Assembly (NCBI RefSeq): GCF_002198675.1
Contig: NZ_MWLL01000108.1
Span: 1-46,310, forward strand
Direction: 5' to 3'
Origin: Kineosporia sp. R_H_3
GTDB taxonomy: Bacteria > Actinomycetota > Actinomycetes > Actinomycetales > Kineosporiaceae
Length of the DNA: 46,310 nt
Below, piece by piece: positions 41,509 through 46,310 of the stretch. The first letter of the stretch is position 1, and every line of letters begins with the position of its first letter. Under the pieces are notes generated by a model. The model was given only the letters and a program-made list of their open reading frames with translations. It was not told where the DNA came from and did no database searches. The position numbers and the translations under genes are program-made.

Positions 41509-42737
41509 AGGAGCATCGCCCGGACCCCGCGGCGCTCGAGCGACCGGGCGACGATCATCCGCTGGACCTCGCTCGTGCCCTCCCAGATCCGGTCCACCCG
41601 CAGCTCGCGCCAGAGCCGTTCGGCGGCCGTCGTCCGGACGTAGCCGCGCCCGCCGAAGACCTGGAGCACCCGGTCCGCGCAGCGGTTCGCCGCCTCGCTG
41701 CAGAACAGCTTGGCCATTGACGCCCGGCCGTGGACGAGCTTCTCGTCCGCCCCGGCGTCGACCCGGTCCGCGACGTCGAAGGCGAGCAACCGGCCGGCGG
41801 CCGCGTCGGCCGCGCTGTCCGCGAGCGGGAACGACACCCCCTGGTGGTCGAGCAGCCGGGCGCCGCCCTGCACCCGGCCCGCCGCCCACGCGACGCCCTC
41901 CTCGAGCAGCCGCTGCATCGCGCCGGAGCAGCGGGCCGCGATGGCGAGCCGCTCCTCGGTGAACCAGCGGCGCTGGATCTCCTCACCCTCCCCGACGGCG
42001 CCGATGACGTCGGCGTCGGTGAGCTCGACCCCGGTGAAGCGCATCGTCGGGTGGCCGTGCGGGTAGGCGTGGGTGAACGGCGGGTCGTCGACGACCTCGA
42101 CGCCGGGCGCGTCCGCGGGGACGGCGAAGAGCGTCGGCCGGCGCTCGCCGTCCGGCCCGTCCGCCCCGCCGTCAGCCCCGTCGACCGCCCAGGCCATGAC
42201 GACGACCACGGCGGCGACCGACCCGAAGGTGACGAACCACTTCTCGCCGTCGAGCACCCAGCGGCCGGGACCGGCCCGGCGGGCCGTCGTCGTCATCTGC
42301 GAGGGGTCCGAGCCGGCGTCCGCCTCCGTCACGGCGTAGGCGTCGTGCAGCTCGCCGCGCAGCGCGGGGACGAGCCAGCGCTCGACGAGGGCCGGCCCGG
42401 CCGCCTTCCACACGTTGTACGCGTTCGGCACGTACCAGGAGACGCCGTTCGTCGAGCGGCCGAGCTGCTCCTCCACGAGGAACCACTCGCGCGTCGTCCA
42501 GCCGTTGCCGCCGTGGGCGACCGCGTGCCGGCCGCCGTGGACGCGGGCGGCGAGCGACGTCGTCCGGATCCGCTCGACGTCCGCGGCCGGCAGCGGCCCG
42601 CCCGCGAGCTCGGCGGGCACCTCGAGCGGCACGAGCACCTCGTCGACGAAGGCGGCGGCGCGCTCGCGCAGCTCGGCCTCGCGCCGGTCCCGCGGCCCGT
42701 CGGGCGGCCCGGCCGGCCCGCTCGCTCCTACGCTCAT
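41505..42737 (-). CDS. Acyl-CoA dehydrogenase
   Basis: 410 aa, flavoprotein that introduces a 2,3-double bond in an acyl-CoA. AYAVTEADAGSDPSQMTTTARR and WVLDGEKWFVTFGSVA mark the FAD/acyl-binding middle domain, and QVFGGRGYVRTTAAERLWRELRVDRIWEGTSEVQRMIV the C-terminal domain with the catalytic Glu in WEGTSE. GGGAGG precedes the ATG. It leads a three-gene leftward operon with the ligase and the Rieske oxygenase, a mix that suggests oxidation of the CoA ester of an amine-bearing acid, as in carnitine or butyrobetaine breakdown. That role is inferred. Confidence 0.92.
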   Translation of the reverse strand: MSVGASGPAGPPDGPRDRREAELRERAAAFVDEVLVPLEVPAELAGGPLPAADVERIRTTSLAARVHGGRHAVAHGGNGWTTREWFLVEEQLGRSTNGVSWYVPNAYNVWKAAGPALVERWLVPALRGELHDAYAVTEADAGSDPSQMTTTARRAGPGRWVLDGEKWFVTFGSVAAVVVVMAWAVDGADGGADGPDGERRPTLFAVPADAPGVEVVDDPPFTHAYPHGHPTMRFTGVELTDADVIGAVGEGEEIQRRWFTEERLAIAARCSGAMQRLLEEGVAWAAGRVQGGARLLDHQGVSFPLADSAADAAAGRLLAFDVADRVDAGADEKLVHGRASMAKLFCSEAANRCADRVLQVFGGRGYVRTTAAERLWRELRVDRIWEGTSEVQRMIVARSLERRGVRAMLL

Positions 42738-42772
42738 CGCAGACCTCCCGCGGCAGCCGACCCCCGAGCGGC

Positions 42773-42792
42773 TATCCTGAATACTCGTTCAG
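42773..42792 (+). promoter_or_regulatory. Operator C at the tetR2 -10 box
   Basis: TATCCT (42773-42778) is a good -10. It is overlapped by CTGAATACTCGTTCAG (42777-42792), half-sites CTGAAT and GTTCAG with a 4-bp centre. It lies between the divergent acyl-CoA dehydrogenase and TetR 2 genes and could control both. Confidence 0.55.
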
Positions 42793-42861
42793 ATCGCCGT
42801 CAAGCGTGCGGGTCCGGACGTCGGCCGGCAGGGGTGACCGGTGAGCGGTGAAGGGGTGGCG

Positions 42862-43545
42862 ATGGCAGGCACCACGTCGGGGCAGGCGGCCGGCGGCAGC
42901 ACGGCGGCGCGGGCGCCGGAGGAGCGGCGCCGCCGCATCCTCGAGGCGACCGTCGCGGTGATCCGGGACCGCGGCTTCGCCGGCACCCGGGTCACGGACA
43001 TCGCGGAGGCGGCGGGGACGTCGTCCGGCCTGGTGCTGTACCACTTCGGGTCGCTCGCGGGCGCGCTGACCCAGGCGCTGACGCACGTCGAGGACGTCTT
43101 CTACGGCGAGCTCGAGAGCGAGCTGGCGGCGGTCCCCGGGCCCGTGGAGCGGCTGCGCCTCATGGCGGACCTCGCCTCCGGGGCCGGCCCCGCGGTGGGG
43201 GACTGGACGCTGTGGCTCGAGCTCTGGGTGCGCGCTCTGCGGGACGACGACGCCCGGGCCGCCCGGGAGTCGCTCGACCGGCGGTGGCGGGCCGCGCTGC
43301 GCCGGGTCGTCGTCGAGGGGGCCGCCGCCGGGGTGTTCCACCCCGCGGACGTCGCCGCGACGACGCTGCGGCTGTCGTCCCTCATGGACGGGCTCGCCAT
43401 CCAGCTCGCCCTCGCCGAGCCCGGGATGACGCCCGCCCGGTTCAAGCGGCTGTGGCTCGACGCGGCGGCGCTCGAGCTGGGCGTGCCGGCGCAGGCGTTC
43501 CGCGGCCGGGCCGCCCGCCCGGCCCGGCGTCGCGCCGCGTCCTGA
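42862..43545 (+). CDS. TetR-family transcriptional regulator 2
   Basis: 227 aa. HTH: RRRRILEATVAVIRDRGFAGTRVTDIAEAAGTSSGLVLYHFGSLAGALTQAL. The ligand part resembles that of TetR 1 (LWLELWVRALRDDDARAARESLDRRWRAALRR, SLMDGLAIQLALAEP), so both are BetI-like and probably paralogous. I choose ATG 42862, seven bases after AAGGGG; GTG 42841 is an alternative. It lies between two operators (C and D) of the same geometry, which argues that it represses itself, the acyl-CoA dehydrogenase operon and the aminotransferase downstream. Confidence 0.87.
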   Translation: MAGTTSGQAAGGSTAARAPEERRRRILEATVAVIRDRGFAGTRVTDIAEAAGTSSGLVLYHFGSLAGALTQALTHVEDVFYGELESELAAVPGPVERLRLMADLASGAGPAVGDWTLWLELWVRALRDDDARAARESLDRRWRAALRRVVVEGAAAGVFHPADVAATTLRLSSLMDGLAIQLALAEPGMTPARFKRLWLDAAALELGVPAQAFRGRAARPARRRAAS

Positions 43546-43574
43546 GCGTCTGGTCAGCCCCCGGCGGCCGGTGC

Positions 43575-43606
43575 TAGCCTGCCGAGGGTTCTGAACGTTC
43601 GTTCAG
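43575..43606 (+). promoter_or_regulatory. Aminotransferase promoter with operator D
   Basis: TAGCCT (43575-43580) as -10, then CTGAACGTTCGTTCAG (43591-43606) just past the predicted start site. Its arms CTGAACG/CGTTCAG are perfect. Same geometry as operator C: CTGAA[CT]-N4-GTTCAG. Confidence 0.6.
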
Positions 43607-43643
43607 GACCGTCCCGGCGGTGACGGGAGAGGCGGTGCCGGTG

Positions 43644-45026
43644 ATGGATCCCGTTGACCTGCAACGGCTTGCGCGCGACCACCTCCTCATGAGCTTCACC
43701 GACCCGGCCGTGCTCGCCGGTCGGGACCTGCCCGTCTTCGTCCGCGGCGACGGCTGCCACGTCGTCGACAGCCGGGGCCGCCGGTTCGTCGACGGGCTCT
43801 CGGGCCTGTTCTGCACGAACCTCGGGCACTCCTTCGGCGGTGTCGTCGGGGAGGCCGCCCGCCGCCAGCTCTCCGAGCTCGTCTTCACCCCGACCTGGTC
43901 GCTCACGCACGGGCCGGCGGCGACGCTCGCGGCCCGGCTCGCCGGGCTCGCCGCACCGCTCGGGCTCGACCGGGTGTTCCTCACCAGCGGCGGCGGCGAG
44001 TCGGTCGAGGCCGCGTGGAAGCTGGCCCGGCAGTGGCACGCGGCCAACGGCGAACCGCAGCGTCGCAAGGCGGTCTCGCGCCGGCTGGCCTACCACGGCA
44101 CCTCGCTCGGGGCGCTGTCGTTCACCGGCCTGCCCGACTGCCGGCAGCCGTTCGAGCCGCTGCCCGTGCCGACCGCGTTCGTCTCGGCGACCGACGCCTA
44201 CCGGCACCCGGACGGCGCCGACGAGGCCCGGTTCACCGCGGCGCTGCTCGCGGAGGTGGAGGCCGCCGTCCAGTGGGAGGGCCCGGACCAGGTGGCGATG
44301 CTCCTCGCGGAGCCGGTGCAGAACGGCGGCGGTGCGTTCACCCCGCCGGCCGGCTACTGGCAGGGGCTGCGCGACCTGTGCGACCGGCACGGGATCCTCC
44401 TCGTCGTCGACGAGACGATCACCGCCTTCGGCCGGCTCGGCGAGTGGTTCGGGTCGACGCGCTACGGCATCCGGCCGGACATGCTCACCTTCGCCAAGGG
44501 GGCGACCGCGGGGCACGCGCCGCTCGGCGGCGTCCTCGTCGGGGAGCGGGTCGCCGCGCCGTTCGTCAGCGGGGACGTCACCTACCTGCACGGTCTGACC
44601 TTCAGCGGCCACCCGCTGTGCGCGGCCGTCGCCCATGCCGCGCTCGACCTCTACGAGAGCGAGGACGTGCTCGCCCGCGTGCGCGCGCTCGAGCCCGGGC
44701 TGCGCGCGGGGCTGGAGGACCTGCGCCGGGTGCCACTCGTCGGGGACGTCCGCGGTGCCGGCTTCTTCTGGGCGGTCGAGCTCGTCCGGGACCGGACGAC
44801 GAAGGCCCCGTTCGCCCCGGACGAGGCGGACTGGCTGCTGCGCGAGGTGCTGTCGGCCCGGATGGAGGAGCTCGGGCTGCTCTGCCGGCTCGACGACCGC
44901 GGCGAGCCCGTCGTCCAGCTCTCGCCGCCGCTCGTCGCCGACGCCGCCCTGCTCGACCGCGTCGTCTCGATCGTCGGCGAGGCGCTGGAGTGCGCGTGGG
45001 GTGCCTGGCAGCTGCGCGCGGCGTGA
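43644..45026 (+). CDS. Class III aminotransferase (omega-amino acid/polyamine type)
   Basis: 460 aa, PLP fold type I. GLSGLFCTNLGHSF, VFLTSGGGESVEAAWKLARQWH, YHGTSLGALSFTG, LLVVDETITAFGRLGEWFG with the pyridine Asp, the PLP lysine in TFAKGATAGHAPLGGV, and GLTFSGHPLCAAVA follow the beta-alanine/putrescine-type omega-transaminase layout. Start: ATG 43644 (GGAGAGG upstream); GTG at 43620, 43635 or 43641 cannot be ruled out. Its leader holds operator D, so it probably belongs to the TetR 2 regulon. It differs clearly from the aminotransferase at 28820 and likely has another substrate. Confidence 0.87.
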   Translation: MDPVDLQRLARDHLLMSFTDPAVLAGRDLPVFVRGDGCHVVDSRGRRFVDGLSGLFCTNLGHSFGGVVGEAARRQLSELVFTPTWSLTHGPAATLAARLAGLAAPLGLDRVFLTSGGGESVEAAWKLARQWHAANGEPQRRKAVSRRLAYHGTSLGALSFTGLPDCRQPFEPLPVPTAFVSATDAYRHPDGADEARFTAALLAEVEAAVQWEGPDQVAMLLAEPVQNGGGAFTPPAGYWQGLRDLCDRHGILLVVDETITAFGRLGEWFGSTRYGIRPDMLTFAKGATAGHAPLGGVLVGERVAAPFVSGDVTYLHGLTFSGHPLCAAVAHAALDLYESEDVLARVRALEPGLRAGLEDLRRVPLVGDVRGAGFFWAVELVRDRTTKAPFAPDEADWLLREVLSARMEELGLLCRLDDRGEPVVQLSPPLVADAALLDRVVSIVGEALECAWGAWQLRAA

Positions 45027-45048
45027 CCCACGTGTGCGCGGCCCGCCG

Positions 45049-46281
45049 TCAGGCCGGGAGGAGCCCCGTCGCGGCGCGGAAGACCTCGCCCGGCCCCTGG
45101 ACCGTGAGCGGCGCCCCGCCGGCCCCGACGAACGCCGACTGGCCGGCCTCGAGCCGGATCTCGTGCGGCCCGGACGAGAGCGTCACCGGCCCCTGAGTGC
45201 AGAGCACGACCTGCGGGCCGACGAGGTGCGGGAAGGCCCCGACCGGGGTCGCCGTCGACACCGCGAGCCGGGTCAGCTGGAAGTCCGCGACCGGCGGGCG
45301 CCAGGCCGTCTCGTGCGGGCTCAGCGTCACGGACGGGACGTCGAGCACCGGGCGGGTCGCGCCGTCGACGACCGTGAGCAGCTCCTCGACGGCGACCGCC
45401 TTGTGGGTGAGGCCCGCGCGCAGGACGTTGTCGCTGTTCGCCATGATCTCCACGGCGAGGCCGTACAGGTACGCGTGCGGGGCCCCGGCGGGCACGAAGA
45501 GGGTGTGACCCGGCTCGAGCCGGACGAGCTCGAGGAGGAACGGCGCCGCCACGAGCGGGTCCCCGGGGTGGTGCTTGGCGAGCCGGCACGCCCAGACCAG
45601 GGCCCGGCGGGCGGCCGGGCCGACCGAGTCGGGGTCGTCCGGGTCGTGCGGCCCGAGCGAGCCGAGGATCGCCTTGGCCTGCTCGGCGACGTCCGCGGCG
45701 AGGGCCTCGCGGTCGTCCTCCGGCCAGGTGACGAGCAGCCGGAACGCCTCCTCGACGCACTCGACGTCGTCGACGTCCTCGGCGAGCAGCGGTGCGGCGA
45801 CCGTGCGGATCCGCTCGCAGTCGACGAGCCCGAGCAGGTACGCGGCGTCGTCCGCGGGCCGGAACCCGCAGAGGATGTCGGTCGGCTCGAGGGCGTAGGC
45901 GAGCTCCGGCTTGTGGAAGGGGTCGACGTAGCGGTGGTCACCGGGGGTGTCCGCCTCGCCGGCGTAGGCGGCCGCGGCGCGCTCCGCCGTCGGGTGCACC
46001 TGGAGCGAGAGCGGCTTGTCGACGGCCAGCACCTTGAGCAGGAACGGCAGCCGGGCCCCGAAGATCGCCGCGACGTCCGCGCCGAGCACGGACTCCGCGG
46101 CCTCGGTGACGAGCGCGTCGAGCGGCCGGACGGTGCCGTCGACCTCCTCGAGCCCGGACGGCGCCGACGGGTGCGCGCCCATCCACAGCTCGGCCTCGGG
46201 CGCCCCGGTCGGCGTGCGGCCCTGCATCCGGGCCAGCGCCGTCGTCGAGCCCCAGTCGTAGGGCTGGATCGGGTTGACCAT
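45049..46281 (-). CDS. manA: Mannose-6-phosphate isomerase, class I
   Basis: 410 aa, zinc enzyme interconverting mannose 6-phosphate and fructose 6-phosphate for GDP-mannose or mannose use. NPIQPYDWGS opens the family; metal ligands are visible as LQVHP (Gln, His), HKPELAYAL (Glu) and GAPHAYLYG (His). AGLTHKAVAVEELL is also conserved. The ATG at 46281 has no binding site, and the frame continues open to the window edge, so the true start may lie outside. It converges on the aminotransferase with a 22-bp gap and is not part of the amine cluster. Confidence 0.92.
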   Translation of the reverse strand: MVNPIQPYDWGSTTALARMQGRTPTGAPEAELWMGAHPSAPSGLEEVDGTVRPLDALVTEAAESVLGADVAAIFGARLPFLLKVLAVDKPLSLQVHPTAERAAAAYAGEADTPGDHRYVDPFHKPELAYALEPTDILCGFRPADDAAYLLGLVDCERIRTVAAPLLAEDVDDVECVEEAFRLLVTWPEDDREALAADVAEQAKAILGSLGPHDPDDPDSVGPAARRALVWACRLAKHHPGDPLVAAPFLLELVRLEPGHTLFVPAGAPHAYLYGLAVEIMANSDNVLRAGLTHKAVAVEELLTVVDGATRPVLDVPSVTLSPHETAWRPPVADFQLTRLAVSTATPVGAFPHLVGPQVVLCTQGPVTLSSGPHEIRLEAGQSAFVGAGGAPLTVQGPGEVFRAATGLLPA

Positions 46282-46310
46282 CCGCTGGGGCCAGGGGCCG
46301 AGGGCGACGG

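Noticed and set aside
35400-42737. DMSP demethylation pathway (GcvT-like DmdA, CoA ligase, acyl-CoA dehydrogenase)
   Set aside because: The ligase is the ADP-forming type rather than DmdB-like, no DmdD is seen, and the GcvT-like protein shows no feature specific to DmdA. The Rieske gene points to quaternary amines.
26313-45026. Recent horizontal transfer of the amine cluster
   Set aside because: Base composition and codon use look the same as in neighbouring housekeeping genes, and there are no mobile-element scars, so the sequence alone does not support it.
1-46310. rRNA, tRNA, insertion sequences, integrases or attachment sites
   Set aside because: I found none on either strand: no transposase or recombinase reading frames and no recognisable RNA genes apart from the ZTP riboswitch.

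Overview
The window is 46.3 kb of very GC-rich DNA (roughly 74% by eye) with dense, mostly ATG/GTG-started genes, many 4-nt stop/start overlaps and TANNNT -10 boxes. Family content points to an actinomycete, probably Micrococcales-like: a DUF5302 small protein, a TIGR03086 (mycothiol-type) protein, a ZTP riboswitch ahead of glyA-folD, and a zinc-ribbon/FHA protein. I cannot fix the genus. I see no rRNA, tRNA, transposase, integrase, phage module or CRISPR array, and no gene-free stretch longer than 300 bases. The window looks like one whole assembled contig: it begins inside a gene and ends at or near the start of manA.

Left part (1-26.3 kb), mostly housekeeping. Order: a broken zinc-ribbon/FHA gene; malate dehydrogenase; a divergent AraC regulator/TIGR03086 pair; aquaporin Z; a secreted fasciclin protein; NADP isocitrate dehydrogenase; two tandem paralogous membrane proteins and a small unknown protein; purU; an EamA exporter; a membrane phosphodiesterase overlapping an unusual cytochrome P450; GNAT and GGCT proteins; SDR, methyltransferase and phytanoyl-CoA-dioxygenase-like enzymes; glyA-folD behind a ZTP riboswitch; a RibD-type reductase; DUF1203; an M20 amidohydrolase; a long-chain acyl-CoA synthetase; exonuclease III; and DUF5302.

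Right part (26.3-45.0 kb), a catabolic supercluster. A divergent spermidine/putrescine-type ABC transporter (potA to the right, potDBC to the left) is co-transcribed with a class III aminotransferase and a dimethylglycine-dehydrogenase-like FAD/GcvT fusion. Next come a TetR regulator, a GcvT-like aminomethyltransferase paired with a phytoene-desaturase-like FAD oxidoreductase, and a convergent operon of acyl-CoA dehydrogenase, ADP-forming acyl-CoA ligase and a Rieske oxygenase of the glycine-betaine/stachydrine-demethylase type. A second TetR and a second class III aminotransferase close the cluster. manA ends the window.

Taken together, the cluster looks like uptake and oxidative N-demethylation of a methylated amine (betaine, carnitine or methyl-polyamine type). 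The one-carbon units would pass to tetrahydrofolate, and the carbon skeleton would be processed by transamination and CoA-ester oxidation. The same window carries glyA, folD and purU, which interconvert the folate C1 forms such a pathway would make. Palindromic operator candidates come in two geometries: one pair at the potA/potD gap and the Rieske start, the other at tetR2 and the aminotransferase next to it. They suggest that two TetR proteins coordinate the modules. The substrate is not determined by the sequence.
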